From: Mucilaginibacter empetricola
GTDB taxonomy: Bacteria; Bacteroidota; Bacteroidia; Sphingobacteriales; Sphingobacteriaceae
Length of the DNA stretch: 64,000 bases
Direction of reading: 5' to 3'
Assembly (NCBI RefSeq): GCF_024808665.1
Contig: NZ_JANUBZ010000012.1
Span: 124,001 to 188,000, forward strand
The stretch's first letter is position 1. Each line of letters opens with the position of its first letter. The notes under the pieces are model-generated. The model had not been told where the DNA came from and made no database searches. It saw only the letters and a program-made list of their open reading frames with translations. The position numbers and the translations under genes were made by a program. Positions 26,531-36,171 of this stretch are shown here, one piece after another.

Positions 26531-26708
26531 TATCTGGGTTATGATTTTTAGGATGAATGGATTTTAGGATGAATATTTGAAGAGGAAATGATGATCACCT
26601 GTCAAAAATAGAGAAGACGTTTCAACCTGTGTAAGAAAGGCTTTGCATTATTACTTTGCACAGATCCCTGTCATCTTTAAAATCCAACAAATCTTAGTCC
26701 GCTTTAAA
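26531..26708. repeat. Short-word repeat spacer (TTTTAGGATGAAT type)
   Basis: TTTTAGGATGAAT occurs at 26546-26558 and 26562-26574 among related A/T/G words, and reversed relatives (CTTTAAAATCC, AAATCTTAG) lie near 26676-26697, just before the tdk stop. It is weaker than the other word arrays in this window and is included because it has the same layout. Confidence 0.35.
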
Positions 26709-26710
26709 AT

Positions 26711-27295
26711 TTATATCTCAAACACTTCGTGATAACAAATACGGCAGCGGGGTTCATAGCTTTCCTTTTCGCCAAGCAGCACTCTGCTTTCATCGGGTAC
26801 TAAACGGTAGCTGTACAGGGCGGGGTTACCGCACCTCACACACACAGCGTGGAGCTTGGTAACAGACTCGGCCATGGCCATAATAGTTGGCATGGGGCCA
26901 AACGGACGGCCCTTAAAATCCATATCCAAACCGGCAACTATTACCCGTATTCCTTTATTGGCCAGTATATTACATACATCAGGTAATTCATCGTCAAAAA
27001 ACTGAGCTTCGTCAATACCTATTACGTGTACATCGCTGCCTAGTAATAATATAGACGATGCATTTTCTACAGGGGTTGATGGAATGGAATTGGCGTTGTG
27101 TGATACCAAAGCGTCTTCGGCAAAACGGGTATCGGCCTTGGGGCTAAATATCTCTACTTTTAAACGGGCTATACGGGCACGATTAAGCCTGCGGATAAGT
27201 TCTTCGGTTTTACCCGAAAACATGGAACCGCATACCACTTCTATGCTGCCGCCTAATTCACTTCTTCTTTTAAAAACCTCTTCGTTAAAAACCAT
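26711..27295 (-). CDS. tdk: Thymidine kinase
   Basis: 194 residues, a type II bacterial enzyme. P-loop GSMFSGKT at 23-30, the Asp-Glu pair in [11 protein letters not shown] that contacts Mg and thymidine, and zinc ligands CVRCGNPA and CRICYHEVF near the C-terminus. It phosphorylates thymidine with ATP for the pyrimidine salvage pathway in the cytosol. A single gene, divergent from the acidic hypothetical gene at 27457. Confidence 0.96.
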   Translation of the reverse strand: MVFNEEVFKRRSELGGSIEVVCGSMFSGKTEELIRRLNRARIARLKVEIFSPKADTRFAEDALVSHNANSIPSTPVENASSILLLGSDVHVIGIDEAQFFDDELPDVCNILANKGIRVIVAGLDMDFKGRPFGPMPTIMAMAESVTKLHAVCVRCGNPALYSYRLVPDESRVLLGEKESYEPRCRICYHEVFEI

Positions 27296-27456
27296 CTTAT
27301 GTATTTCGCCGCTATCTTTAAATTGTCTGTATTGCCTTGCTTTTTAATTGTCAAAACTTTGCAATTCCCCTCACCACAAATCACTAACCTGTAATAGCCG
27401 GCCCCAAATATCAGAATTTAATCTTATTTTTGATTTGCATTTTCCAACATTGAGAC

Positions 27457-28491
27457 ATGAAGCAAAAGGATGTTTTTAAAAAGATAGGTGGTATTTTACA
27501 AGAGCTGAGTGACCAATACGAATACCTGAAAACAGTTGAAGACGATTTGAATGATTTGGAGTTGGAGCTATTTGTTTCAAACGCTCACTTCTTAACCGAT
27601 CATATTGAAATACTGTGCAAACTTAACCTGCAAAATAAGTTTAAACGACCTTCCCTACCCCATATTGAAAAATCTGAATTGCCTGAAGTTACCGTTGTTA
27701 CTTCATCGCAGCAAAAGTTTTTTGAACCAGTAGTGCAGCAAATGAAACCAGCTGATAGGTTTAAACTAAACAAGCCAGTTAAGCCGCTGGCTAAAGCGGC
27801 CGATATTGAGTCCGAAAAACCTATAGAGCCTGAAGCTTTCAAGCCAACTGAAGAAGTAGTCTTCAAACCTATTGAAGGTGAAGCCATTAAACCTGTTGAT
27901 GCAGAGCCAATCCCCGAAATTGATTTAACGTCAGAAACACCACAGGAAACCTATTCGGTAATACAGGAAGAGCCGGAAACCATACGGCATGAATTGATAC
28001 TGGATGAGGCCGATACCTGGGAAGATGAAGATGAACGCCGCCTGGATGATGAGCCGATAGCTATTATAGATACTGAAGATACTTTTAGCAATGATACAGA
28101 AGTAATTGCCGGACCGATTATACCTCCGGTCGATAAAAACCACGAAGTCGTTAATCATAAGGATGAAGCCGATGAAGTGCTCACCATCAATCAAAAAATA
28201 TCATCGCAACAGGCCGATAAAGCCATCTCCAAAACGGATCAGTTAGCTATTAAGCCTATCAGTGATATTAAACTGGCTATCACTCTAAATGATAAGCTAC
28301 TTTATGTAAAAGATTTATTTAACGGCTATAACCTGGCTTACAGTGAAGCTATTGAAATATTAAACCGCTTCAGTAGCTTTGAAGAGGCATCGCGCTTTTT
28401 GAAAACTAATTACGTTACCAAAAACAATTGGGACGGCAAACCCGCCACTACCGAAAAATTTTATGCGCTGCTGAAAAGACGGTACGCTTAG
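27457..28491 (+). CDS. Hypothetical protein with acidic repeat-rich centre
   Basis: 344 residues in three parts: an N-terminal helical region (1-60; QELSDQYEYLKTVEDDLNDLELELF), a long disordered acidic centre (85-270) with reiterated K-P-I/T-E phrases such as FKPTEEVVFKPIEGEAIKP, and a compact C-terminal domain (275-344; IKLAITLNDKLLYVKDLFNG to NWDGKPATTEKFYALLKRR). I recall a similar C-terminal region in other Bacteroidota hypothetical proteins, but no function. It may be a scaffold. The word array at 28489 begins at its stop codon. Confidence 0.7.
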   Translation: MKQKDVFKKIGGILQELSDQYEYLKTVEDDLNDLELELFVSNAHFLTDHIEILCKLNLQNKFKRPSLPHIEKSELPEVTVVTSSQQKFFEPVVQQMKPADRFKLNKPVKPLAKAADIESEKPIEPEAFKPTEEVVFKPIEGEAIKPVDAEPIPEIDLTSETPQETYSVIQEEPETIRHELILDEADTWEDEDERRLDDEPIAIIDTEDTFSNDTEVIAGPIIPPVDKNHEVVNHKDEADEVLTINQKISSQQADKAISKTDQLAIKPISDIKLAITLNDKLLYVKDLFNGYNLAYSEAIEILNRFSSFEEASRFLKTNYVTKNNWDGKPATTEKFYALLKRRYA

Positions 28492-28617
28492 TCAGTTTGC
28501 AGTTTTACAGTAGGCAGTTTGCAGTAGCGGAGAGAGTTTGCACTTAACAGTGGACAGTTTGCCAATATGTATTAAAAAACTACTAACTGCGCACTAAAAA
28601 CTGCCAACTAAACGCTA
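28489..28617. repeat. Short-word inverted array between convergent genes (CAGTTTGCAGT type)
   Basis: Starting at the TAG of the + strand gene, forward words GTCAGTTTGCAGT, GGCAGTTTGCAGT, GAGTTTGCACT and GGACAGTTTGCC run to about 28564; then reversed relatives (TACTAACTGCGCAC, AAACTGCCAACTAAAC) run to the TAG of rodA. The array fills the whole spacer and includes both stop codons. No T-tract hairpin is present. Confidence 0.7.
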
Positions 28618-29886
28618 AACGATTCCCATTCGGTTTGAATCGAGTTTGATGAGGATAAAAAGTAAGATGGTGAAACTTAGTAATGATGATCCGCCGTAGC
28701 TGATAAATGGCAGCGGAATACCGATCACTGGAACCAGGCCAATAGTCATGCCCACGTTAATCATTACGTGGAAAAAGATAACCGACGCCACGCCATAACC
28801 ATAAATACGCGAGAAAGGCGATCGCTGTCGCTCCGCAACCATAATAACGCGAAGCACTAAAAACAAATAAAGTCCCAACAGTACTATCGAGCCTGCAAAA
28901 CCCCACTCCTCGCCTATGGTACAAAAAATAAAGTCGGTACTTTGCTCGGGCACAAAGGCGTATTTGGTTTGTGTGCCGTGCAGGTAGCCTTTACCCCACA
29001 ACTTACCAGACCCTATTGCAATTTTTGATTGATTTACGTTGTAGCCTTTGCCTTTTAAATCGCTCTTAATGCCCAGCATAATATCAATACGAACCTTTTG
29101 ATGCGGCTGCAAAACGTGGTTGTAGATGAACTTTACACTAAAAACAAAGGCAATACAAATAGCAAGCCCGGCCACCAGGGTAACCACTAACTTTCTGTTT
29201 CTTTTAAACATCCAGATAATGAGCAGGGTAATACCAATAATTACCGCAATTACGTAAAGTGGCGGATATAATATAGCTGATATAAACAGTGCTATAAACA
29301 AAAAGCCAATTATCAAAAAGTAAGGCGATAAACCTTCGCGATATAATACAAACACCAGCGAGAAGAATACCAGCGTTGAACCGGTGTCTGGCTGCAGCAT
29401 AATCAAAAACATAGGCACGCCAATAATGGCAAGCGCTGTGGCGAACGATTTTAAGTCAGTTACTTTTACGTTAGTGCTGCTTAAATATCGCGCTAACAGT
29501 AAACAAGTTGTAAGCTTGGCAAACTCCGATGGTTGCAGTCGGAAACCGCCACCCAATGAAATCCACGCCTGGTTACCTCCTACATTTCGACCAACGACCA
29601 ATACCAGCATTAATAACAACAACGTTATACCATAAAAAGCAGGCGTCAAAGCTGTTATTAATCTACTCTCCAGCAGCAGGATAACGGCACCGATAGTCAT
29701 GGCGATAAGAATAAACAGGAATTGCTTTCCGTAATTGGTGCTAAAGTCAATAATGCTGGGATGTTTTTCGTCAAAAACGGCAGCATGAATATTAAACCAG
29801 CCAATAGTGCAAAGGGCAAGGTATATAAATACCATTACCCAATCGACATTGAAAAAGAAACTACGCTGATTATTGTAATTACTCAT
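28615..29886 (-). CDS. rodA: RodA, SEDS peptidoglycan polymerase
   Basis: 423 residues with about ten transmembrane helices. FtsW/RodA/SpoVE signatures are seen: NVGGNQAWISLGGGFRLQPSEF, LQPDTGSTLVFF, GKGYLHGTQTKYAFVPEQSTDFIF and PLPFISYGGSSLL. RodA polymerises lipid II into glycan strands for lateral wall growth with PBP2. It is the last gene of the mreB-mreC-mreD-mrdA-rodA run and overlaps mrdA by 8 bases. Confidence 0.97.
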   Translation of the reverse strand: MSNYNNQRSFFFNVDWVMVFIYLALCTIGWFNIHAAVFDEKHPSIIDFSTNYGKQFLFILIAMTIGAVILLLESRLITALTPAFYGITLLLLMLVLVVGRNVGGNQAWISLGGGFRLQPSEFAKLTTCLLLARYLSSTNVKVTDLKSFATALAIIGVPMFLIMLQPDTGSTLVFFSLVFVLYREGLSPYFLIIGFLFIALFISAILYPPLYVIAVIIGITLLIIWMFKRNRKLVVTLVAGLAICIAFVFSVKFIYNHVLQPHQKVRIDIMLGIKSDLKGKGYNVNQSKIAIGSGKLWGKGYLHGTQTKYAFVPEQSTDFIFCTIGEEWGFAGSIVLLGLYLFLVLRVIMVAERQRSPFSRIYGYGVASVIFFHVMINVGMTIGLVPVIGIPLPFISYGGSSLLSFTILLFILIKLDSNRMGIV

Positions 29887-31882
29887 CTTCCTTTTCTTTC
29901 TTGAGATATTGTGCTGCCAAAACTTTTGCCGCTGTGTCTTTTTTATTTTTGCGAGATACGCTTTTTACGCTTTTAACAGAATCTGCCTGAGGTTTTTGAG
30001 GCCCATTGGCTTTTACTTTTTTCTTTAAAGGACCATGATGCAGGTACATAGCCGTATCCGGCAACCGGTTGGCATTTGCATAATAATCAACCGTTATACC
30101 TGATTCCCGTTGGCTGATGCTCCCTTTTAAATATTGCTCTACAATAAAACTAGCTATAGGAGCGGCCCAGTGAGCACCCTCGCCCGAGTTTTCGACTACT
30201 ACGGCTATCGCAATTTTAGGATTATCACGCGGAGCGAAGGCAACAAATACGGAGTGATCCTCACCATGCGGGTTTTGTGCCGTACCTGTTTTACCACACA
30301 TTACTATGCCAGGTATTTTTGATCGTATAGCGGTACCGTCCTCAACCACAGCCTGCATTCCATTAATAACCGGCTGAAAATACTGCGAGTCTATCCCCAC
30401 ATAATTTCGTTCGGTATATTCTTTCTTGACAATATTTTTATCACCGATGGATTTAATAAGGTGTGGTTTGTAATAAAATCCACGGTTAGCAATGGTACAC
30501 TCCAGATTAGCCAGTTGTAAAGGAGTAGCTTCCAGCTCACCTTGTCCTATTGCAAGTGATATAATGGTACTTGAGCGCCATCTGCCCTCTTTGTAAATAT
30601 TATCGTAGTGTAGGTTGGTTGGCACGTTGCCTCTGCCTTCGGCAGGCATATCCAAACCAAGTTTTGAGCCTAGTCCAAATTTATTAACGTTTGAGCGCCA
30701 GTTGGCAAAACTAGCTTCTGTTTGTTTTGCCCCATCACGATCAAGCAGTTTTTGAAAAACCATACAAAAATAGCCGTTACATGATTTAGCCACCGCACTG
30801 CTTAAGTTTACCAAGCCATGTGCTTCGCCTTTGTTACAAGGGATTCGTTGATTACCGGCATAATAATAACCGGGGCAGTAATATGATGTTGAAGGCGATA
30901 TTACACCTTCCTGCAAGGCAATCAATGCGCTAAGGGGTTTAAACGATGATCCCGGGGGGTATTTAGCCTGTATTGGCCTTATAAAGAATGGGTTATATGG
31001 GTCGGCATATAATTTTGCTGCGTTGTTACCGCGTTCACGTCCCACCATCAGGTTAGGATCATACGTAGGGCTGCTCACGTAGCACAAAATTTCGCCGGTT
31101 GTAGGCTCAATTGCTACAATACTACCCAATTTGTTTTGCATCAGCTTTTCACCAAGCTTCTGAATATTAATATCAAGCGACGAGGTTAAACGCTGACCTG
31201 CAACTGCGGCCGTATCGTATAAACCATTAGCATAATGTCCTTTAGGTTTTCCACGTGAATCAACCATCAGGTTTTCAACACCCCGCTGGCCGCGTAAAAT
31301 AGATTCGTATGATTTTTCGACACCGGTAACACCAATATAATCGCCGGGGTGATAATAACCAGCGGAACGTTTAATATCGCGATCAGTTACCTCACCAATA
31401 TAACCTAAAAATTGAGCTGCAACAGAATCAGGGTAAGTACGCAAATAACGTGTTGACGAATAAAAGCCAGGAAACTCTGATAACCTTTCCTGCAAGGATG
31501 CATAAGTGGTAACAGACAATTGCTTTTCAAATACTGATGACAAAAAAGGCGAATATTTTACCGCTTTGTTCCACTGTTTGTCGAACTCCGGTTTTTCAAT
31601 ACCTAACAGTTTGCAAAACTCAACGGTATCAAATGGCTTAACCTGTTTGGGTATCACCATAATATCGTAAAATGCTACATTTTGAACCAGTACTTTTCCA
31701 TTACGATCCAATATAGGCCCACGGGCGGCATTCTGAATACTCTCCCGGCGCACGTTGTTATTGGCATAAATAGCATAGCGCTGGTCAATTATCTGTATAT
31801 AAAATAACCTTGTCAGCAATATCAATACTATGGTTATAAAAATACCGGCTATGACATAGCGTCGTTCAAAAAAACTATTCAT
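29879..31882 (-). CDS. mrdA: Penicillin-binding protein 2
   Basis: 667 residues: N-terminal membrane anchor (10-30), dimerisation/pedestal domain (about 45-240) and transpeptidase domain with SxxK nucleophile Ser312 in PPGSSFKP, SxN in KSCNGYF and KTGT in CGKTGTAQNPHG. The C-terminal 60 residues are Lys/Ser-rich and look disordered. It cross-links peptidoglycan in the elongasome, paired with RodA. It overlaps mreD by 4 bases and rodA by 8. Confidence 0.97.
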   Translation of the reverse strand: MNSFFERRYVIAGIFITIVLILLTRLFYIQIIDQRYAIYANNNVRRESIQNAARGPILDRNGKVLVQNVAFYDIMVIPKQVKPFDTVEFCKLLGIEKPEFDKQWNKAVKYSPFLSSVFEKQLSVTTYASLQERLSEFPGFYSSTRYLRTYPDSVAAQFLGYIGEVTDRDIKRSAGYYHPGDYIGVTGVEKSYESILRGQRGVENLMVDSRGKPKGHYANGLYDTAAVAGQRLTSSLDINIQKLGEKLMQNKLGSIVAIEPTTGEILCYVSSPTYDPNLMVGRERGNNAAKLYADPYNPFFIRPIQAKYPPGSSFKPLSALIALQEGVISPSTSYYCPGYYYAGNQRIPCNKGEAHGLVNLSSAVAKSCNGYFCMVFQKLLDRDGAKQTEASFANWRSNVNKFGLGSKLGLDMPAEGRGNVPTNLHYDNIYKEGRWRSSTIISLAIGQGELEATPLQLANLECTIANRGFYYKPHLIKSIGDKNIVKKEYTERNYVGIDSQYFQPVINGMQAVVEDGTAIRSKIPGIVMCGKTGTAQNPHGEDHSVFVAFAPRDNPKIAIAVVVENSGEGAHWAAPIASFIVEQYLKGSISQRESGITVDYYANANRLPDTAMYLHHGPLKKKVKANGPQKPQADSVKSVKSVSRKNKKDTAAKVLAAQYLKKEKEDE

Positions 31883-32397
31883 TTACGTTCTTTCCTTCTG
31901 AAAAATAACAGTCCTGAAATTAACATTAAAAACACTGTAAATACTGAACTCAATAAAAACCTGCTTAGTGTGTATTGAAATTCAGAAAGGCTAAAAGCCT
32001 CGAGGTTGAAAAGGAAAAAATGATGAAATAAAGTAAGTGTAAGCGCATAAGTAAAAAACCATCTGAAACCCATTATGCTTAAAGTGGGTTCGGGCTCGTT
32101 GTCAAAGCCATCTTTCTGAACGGTAATACTTATAAATAAAATGCGTACAAATGCTAATAATACGCAGGCAGCAGCATGCAAGCCCGGCGTGTCGTAAAAT
32201 GAATCAATGATAAGTCCGGTAAAAAACGCCAGCACAAACAGTAAAATATTGGGCGTTTCAAAAGGAAGCAATAATATAAAGAGGATGTAAATATAAGGCG
32301 TTGTTAAATTATACACGTTTATATTTTTGAGCAAACAAACCTGTATAAATATCAATAGTACAAACCTTAGCAGGTTAATTATAATGCTTCTACTCAT
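31879..32397 (-). CDS. mreD: Rod shape-determining protein MreD
   Basis: 172 residues from ATG at 32395-32397 (the open frame extends 18 codons upstream into mreC). Five to six transmembrane helices, starting RSIIINLLRFVLLIFIQ and ending SSVFTVFLMLISGLLFF. MreD links MreC and PBP2/RodA in the elongasome. Sequence conservation of MreD is low; assignment rests on topology and on its place between mreC and mrdA, with short overlaps on both sides. Confidence 0.92.
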   Translation of the reverse strand: MSRSIIINLLRFVLLIFIQVCLLKNINVYNLTTPYIYILFILLLPFETPNILLFVLAFFTGLIIDSFYDTPGLHAAACVLLAFVRILFISITVQKDGFDNEPEPTLSIMGFRWFFTYALTLTLFHHFFLFNLEAFSLSEFQYTLSRFLLSSVFTVFLMLISGLLFFRRKERK

Positions 32398-33223
32398 TCT
32401 TTTTTTGCTGCGCCTCCACTGCAGACTGCTCGTTAGCAAATTTATTATCAACTACATCAACAAACTGCAGCCTGCTAAAATCAACCGCCAGGGCTATTTC
32501 CATGTTTAGTGAGTAGCCACCGGTACGCGTGCGCAGGTTACTTACTTTGCCAATTGGTATCCCTTCAGGAAAAAGTGAGTAGCCCGATGTTACCACCTGC
32601 TCACCCAGTTTTGGCACCGCATTGTTTGAAACATCTTTCAGCAAGCCTTTGTGCGGGTCCATGTCATCACCCCATTCAACATAACCAATTTCTTTGTTTT
32701 TAGCCAGCATGGCACTAAATTGCGAGTCCTTGTGCAATAAGGATTGTATAACCGAAAAATGATCAGATACAAATACCACTTTACCAACTATACCCTGATT
32801 GCTAATAACCCCCATACCTTTGGCAATACCTTGTTTACTGCCCTTGTTAATGGTGATATAGTTATTACTGCGGTTGGTTGAGTTATTAATCACCTTGGCC
32901 ACAATATATTCGTACTGTTGCTTGTATACGGTATCGGTTACTTTATGTTTATTGATAGTATCAACATAAAGAGATGATTTAAGCTGATTGCGTAATCTGG
33001 CATTTTCATGTGCCAAACTATCGTTAACATCTTTTAAGGAAAGATAAGTATAAAATTCATTTGTCCGGGTGTACCAGGCGCCGGTTACCTCATTGGCCGA
33101 ATTGATAAACGTAGCCTTTTGAAATGAGTTGTATTTGACATAAATTATCAAAGCAGCAACTTCAAATATAAGGAACAAAAAGAATGCGTTATACTTACTG
33201 ATAAAAATCCAGAGGTTACGCAT
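32390..33223 (-). CDS. mreC: Rod shape-determining protein MreC
   Basis: 277 residues: an N-terminal membrane helix (12-30), a coiled coil (about 60-85; LKDVNDSLAHENARLRNQLKS), then two beta domains with INKGSKQGIAKGMGVISNQGIVGKV and GEQVVTSGYSLFPEGIPIGKV. It activates PBP2 in the periplasm. It overlaps mreD by 8 bases. Unlike the tight overlaps after it, the gap to mreB upstream is 143 bases and is filled by a word array. Confidence 0.96.
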   Translation of the reverse strand: MRNLWIFISKYNAFFLFLIFEVAALIIYVKYNSFQKATFINSANEVTGAWYTRTNEFYTYLSLKDVNDSLAHENARLRNQLKSSLYVDTINKHKVTDTVYKQQYEYIVAKVINNSTNRSNNYITINKGSKQGIAKGMGVISNQGIVGKVVFVSDHFSVIQSLLHKDSQFSAMLAKNKEIGYVEWGDDMDPHKGLLKDVSNNAVPKLGEQVVTSGYSLFPEGIPIGKVSNLRTRTGGYSLNMEIALAVDFSRLQFVDVVDNKFANEQSAVEAQQKKNE

Positions 33224-33226
33224 GTT

Positions 33227-33362
33227 ATTAGAGGTTAGTTAATTGGAGATTAGAGATTAGTCAGTTTACGTTTAGAAATTCAGATAATCAATTAGTCAGA
33301 TTTCACCGGCCAAAAATATCACTATTAAACACTAACCTCTTATCACTAATCTCCGATCTCTG
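33227..33362. repeat. Short-word inverted array between mreB and mreC (TTAGAGATTAG type)
   Basis: Forward words TTAGAGGTTAGTT, TTGGAGATTAGAGATTAG run at 33228-33260 and reversed relatives ACTAACCTCT, CACTAATCTCC and GATCTCTG at 33331-33362. AGAGGTTAGT (33230-33239) is complementary to ACTAACCTCT (33331-33340). GGAGATTAG (33245-33253) is complementary to CTAATCTCC (33346-33354), but these two pairings do not nest, so alternative folds compete. The array sits inside the mre operon. Confidence 0.7.
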
Positions 33363-33366
33363 AAAT

Positions 33367-34389
33367 TTATTGCATTAAAAATTTAAAGTTTCCTATGTTT
33401 TTAAGAGCGGTACCGGTACCACGTACTACGGCGCGCAGCGGATCTTCGGCAACGTGTACCGGCAGTTTGGTTTTTGCGGCTATACGTTTATCAAGGCCTC
33501 GCAGCAATGCACCACCACCTGTTAGGTAAATACCTGTTTGGTAAATATCAGCCGATAACTCTGGTGGAGTAATTTCCAGTGCTTTTAAAATCGCTTCTTC
33601 TATCTTAGAGATAGATTTATCAAGGCAGTGAGCAATCTCGGTATAAGACACCATTATCTGCTTAGGCACGCCGGTCATTAAATCACGACCTTGTACGGCG
33701 AAATCTGTTGGTGGATCAACCAGTTCGGGTAAAGCAGCGCCTACTTCAATTTTTATTTTTTCGGCAGTACGATCGCCAATCATAATATTATGTTGACGGC
33801 GGATATATTGTACGATATCAGAATCGAAGTTATCACCCGCCACACGGATAGACTGATCACAAACGATACCTGATAATGCAATAACCGCAATTTCGGTAGT
33901 ACCACCACCAATATCAATAATCATGTTGCCCATTGGCTCTTCCACATCAATGCCGATACCTACGGCGGCTGCCATTGGTTCGTGAATAAGGTAAACTTCT
34001 TTGGCTCCGGCAATTTCGGCAGAGTCACGTACAGCGCGTTTTTCAACTTCGGTAATGCCCGATGGGATACAGATTACCATTCGTAATGACGGAAAAAACC
34101 ATCCTTTACCCTGGTTAATCATTTTTATCATGCCGCGTATCATGTGCTCAGCAGCATTAAAGTCGGCTATTACACCATCTTTAAGCGGACGAACGGTGCG
34201 GATATTATCATGTGTTTTGCCTTCCATTTGCATGGCCTGCCTGCCTATGGCAATTACTTTATTGGTTGATCTGTCAAAAGCTACTATTGACGGTTCGTCA
34301 ACAACAACCTTGTCATTATGTATGATGAGGGTATTTGCGGTACCTAAATCGATTGCGATTTCTTGTGTAAAAAAATTAAATAGACCCAT
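33367..34389 (-). CDS. mreB: Rod shape-determining protein MreB
   Basis: 340 residues with the actin-fold signatures IAIDLGTANTLI (phosphate 1), DIGGGTTEIAVIALSG (phosphate 2) and YLTGGGALLRGLD (adenosine). It forms membrane-bound filaments that guide the elongasome. It begins the shape operon, 126 bases downstream of purH on the same strand. Confidence 0.97.
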   Translation of the reverse strand: MGLFNFFTQEIAIDLGTANTLIIHNDKVVVDEPSIVAFDRSTNKVIAIGRQAMQMEGKTHDNIRTVRPLKDGVIADFNAAEHMIRGMIKMINQGKGWFFPSLRMVICIPSGITEVEKRAVRDSAEIAGAKEVYLIHEPMAAAVGIGIDVEEPMGNMIIDIGGGTTEIAVIALSGIVCDQSIRVAGDNFDSDIVQYIRRQHNIMIGDRTAEKIKIEVGAALPELVDPPTDFAVQGRDLMTGVPKQIMVSYTEIAHCLDKSISKIEEAILKALEITPPELSADIYQTGIYLTGGGALLRGLDKRIAAKTKLPVHVAEDPLRAVVRGTGTALKNIGNFKFLMQ

Positions 34390-34515
34390 TTGGTGTTATT
34401 TCAATATTATGCTGCAAAATAATTATAAGAACGTGAATTTTACGAATGTAAACTAATTAAAGTAAATAAAATGTATCCCTTTTTATCAGTTTTACTTTAT
34501 ACGATTCAATTAGCA

Positions 34516-36042
34516 TTAATGTTTAAAATGACGCACTCCTGTTGTAACCATCGAAATACCTTTCTGGTCGCACATTTCAACAGAAAGTTTGTCGTTCATT
34601 GAGCCACCCGGTTGCAATACTGCTAACACACCGGCTTCGGCCGCCAGTTCAACGCAATCAGGGAAAGGGAAAAAAGCATCAGACGCCATAACCGCACCTT
34701 TCAAATCAAATCCAAAGCTTTCGGCTTTAATAACTGCCTGCTTAAGCGAATCAACCCTTGACGTTTGTCCAACACCACTTGCTATTAATGTGCCGTTTTT
34801 GGCAAATACAACAGTGTTTGACTTGGTATGTTTTACAACCTTATTGGCAAAATATAAATCTTTCAATTCATGCGCTGTGGGTTGTCTTTTGGTTACAGTA
34901 GTCATCTGCTCCGGCCCTTCAACAACGGCATCCTTATCTTGTTCAATTACACCATTCAACAATGTTTTAAATTGTTTAACCGGCAATTCAACCGACTGGC
35001 GGATCAGTATTATACGGTTCTTTTTGGCTTTTAGTATAGCAACGGCTTCATCAGTATAAGCTGGTGCTATTAAAACTTCGTAAAATATCTTGTCAATCTC
35101 GGTTGCGGTTTCGGCATTTATTTCGTCATTTGCTATAATAACGCCGCCAAAAGCAGACACCGGATCGCATGCCAAAGCATCAATCCAGGCTTCTTTTATA
35201 AAGTTGCGTGAAGCTATGCCGCAAGCATTGGTATGTTTCAAAATAGCAACGGTAGGCTCGGTAAACTCATCAATCAAAGCAACAGCTGCATCAACGTCAA
35301 CCAGGTTATTGTATGATAACTCTTTACCGTTTAGTTTGGTAAACATCGCTTCCAAATCGCCATAAAAAGTACCTTTCTGATGTGGGTTTTCGCCATAACG
35401 TAAAACCTGTGCGGTTTGTATGCTTTCTTTAAATACTGGCAGTGGCTCTTCCTGGTTAAAATATTGGAATATGGCGGTATCGTAGTGTGATGAAATATTG
35501 AACGCCTTATGTGCAAATGAACGGCGCTGATCAATGGTAGTTGCACCATCTTGCGTTTTCAGAATTTCTTCTAATGTACCGTAGTCGCTTTTTGATGCAA
35601 CGATAACTACATCTTTAAAGTTTTTAGCGGCTGCGCGGATAAGAGAAATACCGCCTATGTCAATCTTCTCAATAATCTCGTCTTCTTCGGCATTTGATCT
35701 TACCGTTTCTTCAAACGGATAAAGATCAACAATAACCAAATCAATTTCCGGAATTTCATATTGAGCAAGCTGCTGCTCATCACTCTCAAATTTACGACGG
35801 GCGAGTATGCCGCCAAACACTTTCGGATGCAATGTTTTAACACGACCACCTAAAATTGATGGATACGAAGTAAGGTCTTCAACGGCAATAACATTAACGC
35901 CTAAATTGCGGATAAATGTTTCAGTGCCGCCGGTTGAATATATATTAACACCTAAGCGATTTAACTCATGGATGATGGGCTCTAAATTATCTTTGTAATA
36001 GACTGAAATTAAAGCGTTTTTAATTTGAACAGAATGGCTCAT
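34516..36042 (-). CDS. purH: Bifunctional AICAR formyltransferase / IMP cyclohydrolase
   Basis: 508 residues from ATG at 36040-36042; eight extra upstream codons are in frame but unlikely. N-terminal IMP cyclohydrolase (MGS-like) domain with STGGTETFIRNLG and GGRVKTLHPKVFGGIL, C-terminal AICAR transformylase domain with KHTNACGIA, VSAFGGVIIAND, ASDAFFPFPD and LQPGGSMND. It performs the last two steps of IMP synthesis. purN follows upstream on the same strand, with a word array between. Confidence 0.97.
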   Translation of the reverse strand: MSHSVQIKNALISVYYKDNLEPIIHELNRLGVNIYSTGGTETFIRNLGVNVIAVEDLTSYPSILGGRVKTLHPKVFGGILARRKFESDEQQLAQYEIPEIDLVIVDLYPFEETVRSNAEEDEIIEKIDIGGISLIRAAAKNFKDVVIVASKSDYGTLEEILKTQDGATTIDQRRSFAHKAFNISSHYDTAIFQYFNQEEPLPVFKESIQTAQVLRYGENPHQKGTFYGDLEAMFTKLNGKELSYNNLVDVDAAVALIDEFTEPTVAILKHTNACGIASRNFIKEAWIDALACDPVSAFGGVIIANDEINAETATEIDKIFYEVLIAPAYTDEAVAILKAKKNRIILIRQSVELPVKQFKTLLNGVIEQDKDAVVEGPEQMTTVTKRQPTAHELKDLYFANKVVKHTKSNTVVFAKNGTLIASGVGQTSRVDSLKQAVIKAESFGFDLKGAVMASDAFFPFPDCVELAAEAGVLAVLQPGGSMNDKLSVEMCDQKGISMVTTGVRHFKH

Positions 36043-36077
36043 GAACAGCAAAATTTTGAGCCGCAAAGGTAATAAAT

Positions 36078-36171
36078 GTCATTCGTCATTTGTCATTTGG
36101 TCATTAGTTTTTTTTCGATAACTTATTATGCCTTATTTCAATGACTCAGTGACAAAATGACTAATGACCAA
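36078..36171. repeat. Short-word inverted array between purN and purH (GTCATTTGTCATT type)
   Basis: Forward: GTCATTCGTCATTTGTCATT then TGGTCATTAGT at 36078-36108. Reverse: AATGACTCAGTGACAAAATG then ACTAATGACCAA at 36140-36171, ending directly at the purN stop (36172-36174). TTGGTCATTAGT (36097-36108) is a perfect 12-base complement of 36160-36171. A T-run follows the forward arm. Confidence 0.72.
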
